Origin: Bryopsis sp. KO-2023
Lineage: Eukaryota > Chlorophyta > Ulvophyceae > Bryopsidales > Bryopsidaceae
Direction of reading: 5' to 3'
Assembly (NCBI GenBank): GCA_030272585.1
Contig: BSYQ01000004.1
Location: 3,720,001 to 3,784,000 of the forward strand
DNA: 64,000 nucleotides
Part shown: piece after piece, positions 21,533 to 32,999 of the stretch
Layout of the letters: each line of letters starts with the position of its first letter
How positions within the stretch are numbered: position 1 is the first letter of the stretch
Notes under the pieces: generated by a model
What the model was told of the DNA's origin: nothing
Database searches by the model: none
What the model saw: the letters and a program-made list of their open reading frames with translations, nothing else
Translations under genes and position numbers: made by a program

Positions 21533-22261
21533 TCTTCCACACATGTATCACCTCGTGAAGGGCCTTTGTTGGGCCAGTGTGCCCAATGTAAATCAAAGAT
21601 TTATTCATTCATTGGTTGGATAAGCAACTCGGAAAGCGATTTGGAAAGCGATTTTTTTGGGGATTACCCATGCAATTATGGGTCAGTTTTTTTTTTCTCT
21701 GAAACTTCACAATGCACATCTCAATTGCCTGTGATTAAAGTTGTTCCACATGCTCACCTGCAGAGTGCATAACCTCCAAGTGAAACTGAAAGGAAGAGAA
21801 AGGATAAAGTTCTACTTCAATGGCCATACATGCATAAGTTTCAGTATATGATAAAAATGTGACAATGGTTTCTATCATGTAAACCATTATAGTTTTTTCT
21901 GGATTCTAGGAGATACTCCATTGCCACAAATTACTACTACTTTGAGAAAGTGTAATTATTTGTTTCCACATTTTCCTGAAAGAAAAAAAAAGCAAAACAA
22001 CATCTGCGAGAGACATAGAGTTCACAAATTCCCCTATCAACCATCACCTGCTTTGATCTAAATGTTTACAATGTCTATGGAGGCGCGCTTTGCAGCCAAA
22101 GCGCAAAGCAGTGATGTTAGTTTCTGTCTGTGAAAAACATCGACAAAAAAGAAAAAACAAAAACAAAAAACATCGACAAAAACATCGGCTCTTGGAAAAA
22201 AATATATGAAGCCCATGTTGGAACCCTCAACATCCATAATAAACGTCACCAGAACATAGAA

Positions 22262-22265
22262 CTAT

Positions 22266-22296
<31 letters not shown>

Positions 22297-22322
22297 TTCT
22301 GGAATTTATTTATTTATTTATT
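22262..22322. repeat. (TTTA)n microsatellite
   Basis: About fifteen tetranucleotide units broken once by TTCTGGAA. Confidence 0.95.
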
Positions 22323-23677
22323 CTGGAGAGGGGGGGGGAGGGAAGAGGGATTGGCCCAATTCCACTGTTGAAAAAGATTACCAAATTAAATTTATTTCAA
22401 AAAAAAAAAATCAAATCAACTTTTCCGTGGGTATAGTTCTACAAACTGAAACGCTTGATGCTCTGCAGTCAAATGGAAATTGCAGGAATTCTAATTTTTT
22501 TTATTTCCATATTGTCAATTTATTGTGAATCAGATAAATGTCTTCCATGTAAATGGTGTATAAATCGACAAGACTTGAAGTAGTAGTCAACCTCAGAAAG
22601 GAGATGGGGATCCATGATACTTTTTAATGGTACCAGACGAAATCCCTTTGTTGGTGAATAAGTACTAACAAAATAAAAACATAAAAATTCTCTCTCCAGC
22701 GTCCAAAAAGTATAGTTCTCTCAAAAAGAAAAATCGGTATCGATTTACAAAAGTGTCAAGAAAACTCGAGAAAAAACATGGTTTTACTCCTCTTCCTAAG
22801 AAATTAAAAAAAAAAAAAGAAACTGCAGCTCATGATAAAAATACCTCAACTTTTTCTCTGAGTGGTCTGCATGAGTTGCATTGAAAAGTGCTTCACTCAG
22901 ACTCTTGCCTGTCAATGAAAAAAAAAAAAAAAAAAAACAGGACTGAGAAAGAACAACAAGCAAAACAACTTTTTTTTTGTGAAATTGAAGGCGCCTTATT
23001 GCTTGTTGTCCTCATCGCATACTGAGCTTTTTGTGCGCTTCGCTAATCGGTGGGTTCGCCCCTTCCTGACGACTGTCGCCCCACTGGTACAGTGCCATTA
23101 GTTCCAGAGTACAGTGGTATCACATTCAGCCTACCCCATACATGACAAGACATGTGCGTGTCAGAGACGTTCAATCAATCAATCAATCAATATTACATAT
23201 CAGAGACGTTCGTCCATCGCCTGCGAAACCCCTGGGCGTCACCTAGGTAGGTTATAATCATGTACCAATCAATCAATGATTATATGTTGCCTCAGGAGCC
23301 ACTCTGCTCTTATCATGTACACAGCAAAACAAGTTTGAAGACGAGGGAAGTCAATGTGGCTAGAAACCTCGAAATAACAGAATATTTTCGGAGTGTGTTC
23401 CAGCAAGTGGTTGCCTTGGCATGCGCACGTCAAGGACGGGCGGGGGGGGGGGTCCGTGGATTCTCATAAGTTCAGAGCTCCACATTTTTCTCGACTTTTT
23501 GGCGCCGCTGGGAACCCTGCATCCCCACGTGTTTGACGTGACCTGGGTCGATTTGTCTGGGTTATGTTTTCTCACTCTGATTGGGTAGCTCCCCAGAACG
23601 CTCCAAATTCGAAGCTTAAAACCCCAAAGGCATCTCAACACTAAACGCACCCACACGCTTTTCTCGACCAAACAAAG

Positions 23678-25852
23678 ATGCGGAAGCTCATATCGGCATT
23701 GTTATGGATCTGCTTGGCGCACACAGCCCACGGTACATGCATGCTCGTTATGCAACCTTTTGGACCGGAATGTGGATATTGCCTTGGCGTTTTTTTGTTT
23801 GCTTAAACGACGGTGTATGCTTTTATGAACAGTGGATGCGCGAGAGCTGTCCCAATTCGACTTATCCAGCTTTGATATCAACGCGCTGGCGGCGCTGAGC
23901 AGGTCGATACTGTCATTTTTTTGTGTGTATGTTCCACTTTTTCGAATCATCTCAGCAAATCAAATCCAACAAGCTTGTTTATTCTTAAGAATATATATAT
24001 ATAAATCATTTTTCCTTAACACATGCCTTAATACTTTTGGCCTTTCACATGCACATGAAAGGTCAAAATATGGTTGAAAATATGGATCTGTGTTTTTGCA
24101 ATGCAGCCAATCGGATTTGTTCCAAGCTCCTGCGCAAAACCCTTTAGCCACCGGTACTGGTATCGTACCACAAGGTAGGATTTTTTTTCTGTTTTTTTCA
24201 TCAATTGAAAGAATATTAATGGAATTTTTCCAAATTGTTTATCGATGAGGACACCTTTCTGGAAACACGCTTCAAAAATTCCCCCAAAGAACATTAAAAT
24301 GCCTGCACCCAGAGGATGAACGCAAAAGAAGAAAAGCTTTAAGCATGTGATGTCGGCTGAATCAAGGCAGACAGCAGAGTTGCCTTTTTGTGGATGGGCT
24401 ACAGCTGTTTATTGATCACATACCCCCCCCCCCTAATAAATAAATAAATAAATAAGGAAATTATGAAACCCCCCTATAATCTACATATTTGCGGGGGTTG
24501 TCTGTTTTACAAAATGTAGCGAAATCTTCCACAAGAACCAGCTGTAATTCTTGGCTTAAGACTCATAGCTTTATTATATCTATATCAAAACCACAACATG
24601 TGTATATCTATATCAAAACCACAACATGTTTATGTTAATATTTCTGTCATGATTAGAATATATAAATCTGTATGTGCTTCACTCCACCAACACACATCAG
24701 TCCACCAGCCTTTTTATTTGTGTTGGCTGCAGACTGGAGTCCATTACACATTATGACTGCACAAGGGAACGAGGCTGGGGTCAAAGATCTGCTGCAAGTC
24801 GGAGCGCTCGTGGATGTAACGACCAATGAGGGTGTGACTGCCTTGCACATCGCATCCCAATCGGATTTTGCTTCCATTGCCAAAACCTTGTTGGAGGCTG
24901 GCGCTGATGTAGAGGCCGTTGCGTTCGGAGGGGTGATCACCCCCTTGCTGTTGGCATCCTCCAACAATTTTCCTGACACGGTTGCGGTGTTGTTGGAAAA
25001 CGGCGCCGACCCCAATGGGAAAACGCCAATCGGTAACGCTCCGCTGCTGGTGGCACCACTGAAGGATGGAGTGGAGGTGGCGAAGATGCTGGTGGATGCT
25101 GGGGCGGAACTCGACAAAACGGGGGCCTTGGGATTCACCCCCCTCCACGAAGCCGCTGCTTACGGCGCTGAGGACACCACAAGGTTTCTTTTGGAGAAAG
25201 GGGCGGATGCGAGCGCAAAGGATGATTTGGACAGAGTGCCCGCCGATGTCGTGTGTGTGTGCAAGACCTTTCTGGATGGGGCGTTGCAGCCGTGTACTCC
25301 AGGGACATGCACACCCCAAAACAAGCGCACGGTGGAAAGCATCTTTGAAGAGGTAAGGTGTTTTGTTTTTTGCCAAAAGAGTTTCTCTTTCAATAGCAAA
25401 AAGAAAAACTCTCCTGGCAAACCAAAAAAAAAGTGAATTTTTTGCCATTGAAAGAAGCAACGAGGTCCCTCTGAGACTGATGAAGCTGAAGCTGATATTT
25501 TCTTTCTTCCTTCTTTTCATTTTCCTTAGTTGTACTTGGTATTGTACTTAGTTGTGGTTGTGCCCCCCCCCCCCCCTTTTTTTCCTTGCAGTTCAATACC
25601 CCCAAATCAAACAAGAAGTCTCCAAAAAAACCTTCCCCTTCCCCTCCCCCCTCGACGATGGATTCTATTTTTGAGGGGGAAACAAAAAACATTCCAAAGG
25701 AGGAGCCAAGCTCCGAAGAGTTTGAAATTGCTGACATACCCCAAGAAGAAGAAGAAGAAGACCCGAAAACGGAACTTTCACCAAAGGAGAGGTTAAAAAA
25801 GCGGCTGGAACAGGTGAAAGCCAAGAGAAAGAAAGAAAAGGGAGGGGGGTGA
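23678..25852 (+). CDS. Secretory-pathway ankyrin-repeat protein
   Basis: Five exons join in phase: 23678-23732, 23833-23902, 24107-24174, 24733-25352 and 25592-25852, 357 aa. Exon 1 encodes a signal peptide (MRKLISALLWICLAHTAHG). A linker of about 45 residues follows, then five to six ankyrin repeats in exon 4 (DWSPLHIMTAQGNEAGVKDL, VTALHIASQSDFASIAKTLL, FTPLHEAAAYGAEDTTRFLL). After the repeats come four closely spaced Cys (VCVCKTF, QPCTPGTC). Exon 5 is a disordered, first basic-Pro then acidic, then Lys-rich tail (KERLKKRLEQVKAKRKK). Ankyrin repeats are protein-binding scaffolds that are usually cytosolic; the cleavable-looking leader and extra cysteines suggest an ER-lumenal, extracellular or plastid location, which is inference. 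A binding partner is not evident. Confidence 0.82.
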
Positions 25853-26838
25853 TGCTGCTGCCTTCGGGAGGAAATATATCTATTTAGTTGGACCAGGGAT
25901 GCATAAATAGATATTATCTATTTTATTTTATGCTTTCAGTGTCGGGGAGCAACTTCTACAGCTGGTAGGAGTGCTTCATTGTTTTGAGATGTTGTTAGAG
26001 AATAAATTTATTAATCATTCGTCTGGATTAATTGGGAAACCCCAAGTGTGGATGATCCACTAGCTTAGTAGCTAGTAGCGGCTGAGTCACTCAGAGTTCA
26101 ACGTTTTGAGTGTGGGGTTTGGGCGAGCTTGTCTCAATTACCTCCGTATGTGCAATACAACTATTTAACAAGTAGAAAACAAAAACACTCAGTAGTATTT
26201 CATCGATAATATCATCCATGTAATCACTTTGTTTGGCTGGGCATTTTGGGCCGTCAGTACCACCAGACTCACACTTGGCAAATGGCAAGTTTCATGTCAA
26301 ATGACAAACAAGCGAAACCCCAGGGAGGAACTGTGAAAGGTTCATCACCAGCTGGTTGCTGTTGAACAGTTCTAATACAAATAACGACATTCTTCAATCT
26401 AAATTGATCCAATACATCTATTCTCCACGTTGTGTACGGTAGAAATACACTTGCATCCCATCCTTAAAATGTACCGTACTGGTAATAATTGTGCTTATCG
26501 AACAAACAAACAAACATATCGAACAAACAAACAAACACAATTACATGTGTCTTTACATGTGTTTACCGTGCGCTCTTCACGCACATTCCTGGCAGAATAC
26601 CCAAAAAGTTTTTGCAAAAACCCAATATTCGGCCAAGGCGTCTTTCGAAAACGTCACGTCCTCCACAACGTACGTTTTTTTTCCTTCCATAATCATGTTT
26701 TTTCAAATCGATCACAGCCCCCTCCAACGGTTGTCAAATAGGTCTTGAGAATCGTGTATGCGCAATTAATTGCAACGGGCGTCACTTCAAGTTGACAATT
26801 GTTGCGACCTCATTGGACGCAGATAACATGCAGTAGTT
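25853..26838. other. Intergenic region, no gene seen
   Basis: A/T-rich with an (ACAA)n stretch near 26505-26540 and AACAAACAAACA runs. No supported ORF. Confidence 0.5.
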
Positions 26839-26850
26839 CATGGGGTCTTG

Positions 26851-27136
26851 CTACTTTCGACCTCCACCTCCACCACCGCCGCCACCACCTCCACCACCGC
26901 CACCTCCACCGCCACCTCCACCGCCACCTCCACCGCCTCCTCCGCCGCCTCCTCCGCCGCCGCCGCCGCCTCCTTCGAAGAATCCACCACCGCCACCACC
27001 TCCACCGCCGCCAATGACGACGACCTCTTCCACGACCTCTTCCACCTTTTTGCTTTTCTTACTCCTTTTCTTTTTGCCACTCTTCCTCTTGCTCAGAAGG
27101 AAACGATTTCCTAAATATCATAAACCTAAGTACTAG
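26851..27136 (-). CDS. Poly-glycine exon candidate (poly-proline on the other strand)
   Basis: A CCACCGCCT-type microsatellite at about 26860-27015. On the minus strand it reads as about 50 consecutive Gly preceded by a Lys/Arg-rich block and VEEVVEEVVV, ending GRK-stop at 26851; the segment could be a 3' exon of the secreted gene at 27568. On the plus strand the same DNA reads ATG, about 45 Pro, Thr/Ser, then a Leu-rich hydrophobic stretch and RRKR (26840-27136). The minus reading is preferred because a signal-peptide exon with splice donors lies upstream, but neither is proven. Confidence 0.3.
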
Positions 27137-27274
27137 ATAATACGTCTCGATCAACAAACATCTTGCGAAACAATCAAAAACATTCAACTACCCAAAATAC
27201 AATAGCTACTACCTTCACTGTGTGACAACAACAGCGACTGTTCCAGCACAGACAGAAAAAATGTTTTGGCTGGG

Positions 27275-27568
27275 TTAATGTTTTGCCTTCGCACTCACCG
27301 TGGAACAGCAGTATTGGCAAGTTTGACACCAATGCTTGGCTGGAAACATCGGCAGCTTGCATGTCTGCGAACACCACACAACGTCACATGGGTCGACAAA
27401 AATCCGGAAGTTGAAGGAAATCACAAAACAGCGTACACTGGTGTTTGCACTTCGCTCACCAGTTTCGAAACTGAAGTCAGACGTCGCCGCTGCAGAAACA
27501 TCGGCAACAATCGACACAGCAATAAGCCCCACCAACAGCAGGCCGACTGTGGCTTTTAACGGTGCCAT
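27275..27568 (-). CDS. Small secreted Cys-rich protein
   Basis: The ATG at 27568 starts a clear signal peptide (MAPLKATVGLLLVGLIAVSI, cleavage likely after VSA). Read through without splicing the protein has 97 aa with seven to eight cysteines in its second half (WCSQTCKLPM, HWCQTCQYCC), suggesting disulfide folding. GT donors at the end of FSFETG and after CCST raise the alternative that it is the first part of a spliced protein continuing into the poly-Gly segment. Family not recognised. Pro/Lys composition does not match known antimicrobial classes closely enough to name one. Confidence 0.5.
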   Translation of the reverse strand: MAPLKATVGLLLVGLIAVSIVADVSAAATSDFSFETGERSANTSVRCFVISFNFRIFVDPCDVVWCSQTCKLPMFPAKHWCQTCQYCCSTVSAKAKH

Positions 27569-27991
27569 TCCAGGAACGCTTTTGCGAATGTAGTGTTGGA
27601 ACACCGAGGTGTGGAACAAATATCGCGAGGAGAAATTTTTCTGAATGAGTTGTGGAGAGGTCTGTTTTTATAGGCGTCGAAGACACTGCCTGGCACATGC
27701 AACGTGTTTGTCAGGTGCCATCAAGACACCATCTGTGTTTATGACGATAGAGCCTGCGTTGTTTGGTTCTTGAGGAGGGCACATCGATGGTTGCTTGACA
27801 CTTGGGCAACTCTCCAAAAACTACTACAATCACACACACAGAGGTTATTTCCCTTTATTTCAGCAGGGAAGCCGGAGCCGGGTTTTCAGAGCTAAGAAGG
27901 AAATTCAAGGGGGTACCTTGCTTTCTCAGACTGGGCCAGCTTTTCTGGAGAAGAGATGCCATGCGTTTTTTGCGATTTTTCTGAGGTTTTT

Positions 27992-29436
27992 TCATTGGGG
28001 GACAATTCTTTCACTCCAAGCTGGGACTTTCACCGTTGTTATCGCCTCCAACAACAACAAATTCAAACATGAAAAATAAAATACAAAAACCAAACATTCA
28101 AACAGCAGCAAGACCCCTAACGCACACTTTCTTGGAAGGCTCTTTGAAGGACTTTTGGAATTCCAACTTTTTTGAACAAACAGTACGGGGTGCTGGTCAT
28201 CGATGCCATTCAGCTGGCGTTTTTGTTGATGTTGAGTTATGGACAGTGCATCCCACTGTTGTCCATGTCCAAACCCATTTCTTACAGGTTTCCTCCATAT
28301 CAGTGGCATGCTCCAATTCAAAAAGCCGAAGGGGAAAGAACACTCACCTCAGCAAGTCAGGATCTTCGTTGATGCTCTTTGCAACTCTCTGCCGAAATGT
28401 TAAACCTCCACTGGGTCTGATGTTGCCGAGCTCCAGTTTCTTGTCTCCACACACCACTCTCTTCACCAAAGACCATGTGATCGCTTCGGATTTCAAAAAA
28501 TCTGCCGACTGAAACATATCCTCCATGCTATTCACAGCCTATTGCATCCCCACCGCCGTACACCTGCCAACGGAGCCGCACATTCACTTTTCTTTTCGCT
28601 GAATGTTGTCGAGATATCTTTAAATGCACTTCCCTCCCCCCCCAAAACCCAGCCTCTAAACCATAACACCCCCACCCCTCTCACCAAAACTGTCCTGACA
28701 AATTTATCAATGAAGGAAAAAAATTCACCTCAGGCTATTGGCTTCTGTCAGACATGCCTGTCGCCATGACTCAACAGCTTCTTCCGCCGACACCTAACAG
28801 CAGAAGAAAACCAGATACCTTTGGCATCTTGAACACCAGCTTTTGATTTTTAAAAAGAAAAATTGGAGAAGTGGGGACTTCTTGACTAAGATGCTTGCGA
28901 GGAGAAATATGAGTCCTAGGTGCTTCAGAAGTTTTGGATGGCTGGAAAGAAACCTTGTTTTTGTTTTTTTCCCAAAAATCCTCCGGATCGATAAAGCAGC
29001 AACCCATGTACCCCAGGGGGGTGGTTTTTGTTTCTCCCCGTTTTTGAAATCTGTGGGTTGGGTTGTTTAGACATTTTCTACTTGTCTTTTCTGGCATCAT
29101 GTGGGTGATGGCCTCCTTTTTCTGCTTTGTATTTTTTTGGTTGGGTTGTAAAATGTCGGGGACAGAAAATGCATGCTGGTTACTATTGATAGGAACCAGG
29201 AGATTTACTAAGGTCACATGCGAAACAAACATTATTACATTGTGGAGAATGCCTTTATGCTGGGTTAGGCCTATTTCTGGCGGCCAAGGTGATGTCCAGT
29301 TGCCCTTGTGAGTGTCGAGCGGTCGGATGAATGTTTTGTACACGTATCCCACAACAAAGAAGCGGTCTGTTACCACGCAAAGATCCTTGATTGTCTCGTT
29401 AAAATGGCCAGATAAAAAATTTCTTCCACCGCCCAT
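27992..29436 (-). CDS. Unresolved minus-strand gene
   Basis: Several exon-like pieces in order on the minus strand: a start candidate at 29436 (MGGGRNFLSGHFNETIKDLC), a piece ending KLVFKMPK|GTATCT near 28830, about 28795-28730 between TTAG and GAG|GTGAAT (EEAVESWRQACLTEANS), and about 28514-28347 between TTTCAG and GCTGAG|GTGAGT (DFLKSEAITWSLVKRVV, TFRQRVAKSINEDPDLL). Further 3' exons may lie near 28270-28330. Amino-acid use looks coded, but I did not obtain a continuous phase-consistent model or recognise a family. It starts only about 110 bp after the SAXO-Hsp70 gene stop, so it might also be its continuation. Confidence 0.35.
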
Positions 29437-29545
29437 TTCCCCAACGACTCGTGAAATACTCCAATGACGAAGTATAAGCCCTACTCACTACCCCCCGAAA
29501 TTTGTCGCTCTCCCCAACTGTCTTCCCGAACCTTTCCCAGAAACG

Positions 29546-31046
29546 CTATCCCCTCCGCACAATGATTTCCTCTCTTTGCTTCCACTCCTTTTGCCTTTCC
29601 GAGTCGAGGTCTCTTGCAGAAACGGTGAGGCTCAGATTTTTGTCCAGGTGGAACGTTACTGCGATTCTTGGGACTCCTTTCGGGGCAGGAGGGATGTTCA
29701 CTATATCGAACTGACCGAGGACAATGTTTTCGGAAGCCTTTTGCTCGTCGCCGTACAGAATCAATATGCATGCCTGGAATCAAGTATGGAATCGCCAAAC
29801 CACTCAGACAAGGTTCACAGGTATCGTTAAAATGCTTGTGACTTCTGAGTTGTGCAAGCTCACGGTTTTTGCAACAGCCCTTGTATTCTGGCGGGGGTGG
29901 AGCAGAAAGGGGTAACCTTACCTCTTCTTGATCATCGTGCACAGTAGTGAAAGTGTTGCTTCCCGTGCAAGGCGCGTCCAAATATCTTGGAATCAGCGTG
30001 AAAAACTTGTCGGAAGACTTTCCTGGCTCGACATACTGGAGACCGAGCGAGCGTCGTGGCAGAGACAAGCGGATGGCATAAGGACATTTGAAACCTACGC
30101 GTGGTCGGTTCAGTTAGGAACCATTGCATTTTAGGAAATCGCTACTATTTTACATGTGGAATTGGCATGCAAAATACATTTGATGAATAAAAACATGTGA
30201 AAGATTCTTGCCCAGTCCATGCCATTTCCAGATGTCAGAAAAAGACAAATGAAGAACAGGCGCTTTCCCAATGGCTGAGTGCTGATGCAATATATTGTAG
30301 CAACTTGAAACTGAAAGCATTCCAGTCCACCTGTGAGGTGAGGAGCGTCAGGCATGGACTCCTTGTGAAAGAATTCTCCATTGTAAGTCGTTCGATCGTC
30401 AAATGGAACCCGCGGTGCACCCAAATCGATTTCCGGTGAAGGCACGACGGGGACCTCCTTCGAAAAGAACTCGGTTCCATAGGTGGTCGATTTCGTCAGC
30501 ATGGGCATGTGGGGACGCACTGTGTAGGGTGTGACAGCCTCTGGACAGCGCGACTCTTTGGCTGGGAAGTACTGTCCATAAGTTGTGGAGAAGGTGTCGT
30601 TCATGAACGAGTTCATATCGACTTCAGTCGCTAGCGGGCGTGAGACTGGTTTCGAAGGGCTAGCTGGAACGCTGAATGGTGTGTAGGATGCTTGTTTTGT
30701 TGTGGTGCTCTGAAGAATGCACACACACCCTGTCATGAATCAGTCCTTTGAGCGATCGCTTATTTGGATGTCGTCGCTCCAGATCGGTGGATGGGGATGG
30801 TTTCCTTTTCGGGTTTGATCTGGGTGGGTTTGGAGCGCCCACCTGAATCATTGGCAGCGGTCGATAAATTGGCCCCGTTTGTGAGTCCACCACTCTGGGG
30901 TAAAAGGGCCCGCTGGATTTTCCCGGAAACTCTTTCTGGTATTCTGTGACGGACGTGAAAGGCACATGTCCTTCGGGAAAGTCAGGCCTTGGCTTTGGAG
31001 TGGGGTCCCCTGCCCTTCCAGGGTAGTGATCTCTGAACGACAATCG
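29546..31046 (-). CDS. SAXO-like repeats fused to an Hsp70 substrate-binding domain
   Basis: Exons join in phase: 31046-30843, 30709-30331, 30094-29922 and 29773-29546 (TAG). The 5' end is unresolved; candidate exons lie at 31100-31416. Exons 1-2 carry a repeating motif (TSVTEYQKEFPGK, STTYGQYFPAKES, STTYGTEFFSKE, TTYNGEFFHKE) spaced about 35 residues apart. This resembles the Mn microtubule-binding repeats of SAXO/FAM154 axonemal proteins. Exons 3-4 match the Hsp70 SBD-beta fold: RRSLGLQYVEPG (Hsp70 TPLSLGIE), FTLIPRYLDAPC (KLIPRNTTIPT), TFTTVHDDQEE, LGQFDIVNIPPAPKGVPRI and LSLTVSARD. No ATPase domain or helical lid is present in the roughly 240-bp intron between the two halves. Likely role: an axonemal or microtubule protein with a client- or peptide-binding module; this is inference. 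The C-terminal stop follows basic IIVRRG. Confidence 0.7.
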
Positions 31047-31419
31047 CTGACAATCGGTAAGCCACGGCCCTTTCGTTGGAAATATAACCGACCAAGCTCC
31101 ACATTTTTTATCGCTCCCCTTTGAGAGTGCGCAATGTTTTTGTCCGACCTGTAGGATGTCAACGGTAGCCGCATTCCTTTCGCTTCTCTGAGTTTGATCT
31201 CCCGCCCACAGTAGTGATCTTGCGCCGCCGTTTGCTCGCTCGTGGAGGCTTCATGGGGACCCGCGGGTTCGGGGCTGAACAGCACGGTGCCGTTCTCGAA
31301 ATCCTTGTGGGAGGGCCTGTGGGGACGCGTCGGCCTCGTTCCTGGTTGGCGGATACACAACAGTGAACAGTTTGAACACGCTGCGCTGCCACGTTTTTGG
31401 CGACTTCACATGCCATATA

Positions 31420-32999
31420 TGGAACCTATGTGGATATATATCCACACAGGTTTGAGCACTAGGCTTCGACGCTAAACGGGGGGAAACCCGATACGGGTCA
31501 GGGAGATGTGTGTGCAATGTGTGCATCTGTGTGTGCTGCACAGTATATACATATATGTTGCAGCAAAGTCGTCAGGTTTGCGCCGCCAGTTCAAACTCAA
31601 ACTCGGGGGCTCCACCTGTAGAAAATAGCCCTTTCGATAACGTCTCTGTTCCTCGTCCTGCCATTGTGTTTTGATCACCCAACCCCAAAACTCTCCACAC
31701 CACGTCTTTGAAAGAGGAAAAACGAAACAGACGGTAGTCCAACAATGGTCAAGTCTGAGGGGCCCCAATGAACGAGTATCGACCCTCCCCGATTCAACAA
31801 GAAATGCAGTTTACACAACACAAGAATCGTTCACAGCCCCAACGTTCAACCTGTGGTCACTGTGCACGGAAACGGTTGCCTCTCCACTGCACATTGACTG
31901 AAAAACCCTAATGTGTGAACACGGCAAAAGAAAGCAGCGAAAAATTCGATCACTGGCTACCCGATGTAGTAAGAAAATCTGTCTATCTACGACTTAAAAA
32001 TTATGGGTGAAACATAATATTAAAAAAAAAAAAAGTGGACTCTCTCCCCCTCCTTCCAAACAAAAAAACACAACCTACAAAAACCTATGTGGTGGAACTC
32101 TGTCCAGAAAGACAAACCGACAGACAAATTTACTATATGATTTTCCTTCTTTTTTCTTCCCTTTTTTCTGCTCCTTTTCTGTGTAAGTATCAATTTCGTT
32201 TTATTGGTCCCCACAATTACTATCCCTTCCCCACAATTTTTTTTTTGCAAACAATGTTAATAAAAAGAGACATGAAATGCAGTGAATGAATGCAATGGCA
32301 CGAGCTCGGAGGGGCCTTCCTGCTGGGAAAACAGGGTATATGGGGCTCAAATGCAACCACATCCAAAATGCAAAACACCTGGCCTCAGCCAGTCCATGCA
32401 TGATGCAGACGGTTAATGGCAAGCAATGTTACAGTTTGTTCAATACAACCTGCAAGCAAATCGTCAAAAGAATTTTAGTTCTCTGCAAAGTCATCACCGC
32501 AGGGTTTTCGATGTTTCTGTTTTTCGTTAGTGATATTTTTCTTGGGGGGGGGGTCTCCCAAACATGACCACCTTGCCCCCCTCCCCCATCTAAAAAAGGA
32601 ATTTTTTTCCCCTCCAATCCATCCCGTCAAAAAAAAAATGTGGCAAAAGTATTTTCAAAAAATTGCCCCCTGATAGATATCCTAGTTCGATGCTTTCTTC
32701 CCCCAAAGAAAAAAAAGAAGTTCAATAAAATTCATGAAACTCAAAATGCTACCCACTCTTTTTTCGTCTTGGCCATTCCATGCGATATTAAAAAGAAAAA
32801 AAAGAGGGGCATTGATTATTTTATCGATATATTTATTCAATTCATTTTTCAGCGTTTTCTTTTTCTTTTCTTTTTCTTTCATTTCCAAAATTTCTGAAGA
32901 AAATTCTCCCCCTCCCTCCCGATGGTTCCTGTCTGGAATATGAGTCCCGCTCGTCTTTAAAAAATTCAATTTATGTTCTATTTTCTATTTTGAGGTTTT
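31420..32999. other. Intergenic region, no gene seen
   Basis: A/T-rich with homopolymer runs. It contains TATATGGAACCTATGTGGATATATATC-like direct/inverted pieces near 31410-31450. No coding support. Confidence 0.5.

Larger units (their letters stand above)
20884..23677. other. Intergenic region, no gene seen
   Basis: A/T-rich spacer with a dispersed repeat (21472-21532), a TTTA microsatellite (22262-22322), poly-A runs near 22800 and 22920, and (CAAT)n near 23172. The short ORFs lack domains and splice partners. Confidence 0.6.

Noticed and set aside
22130-22528. ORF with FIYLFIYLF run
   Set aside because: Translation of the TTTA microsatellite.
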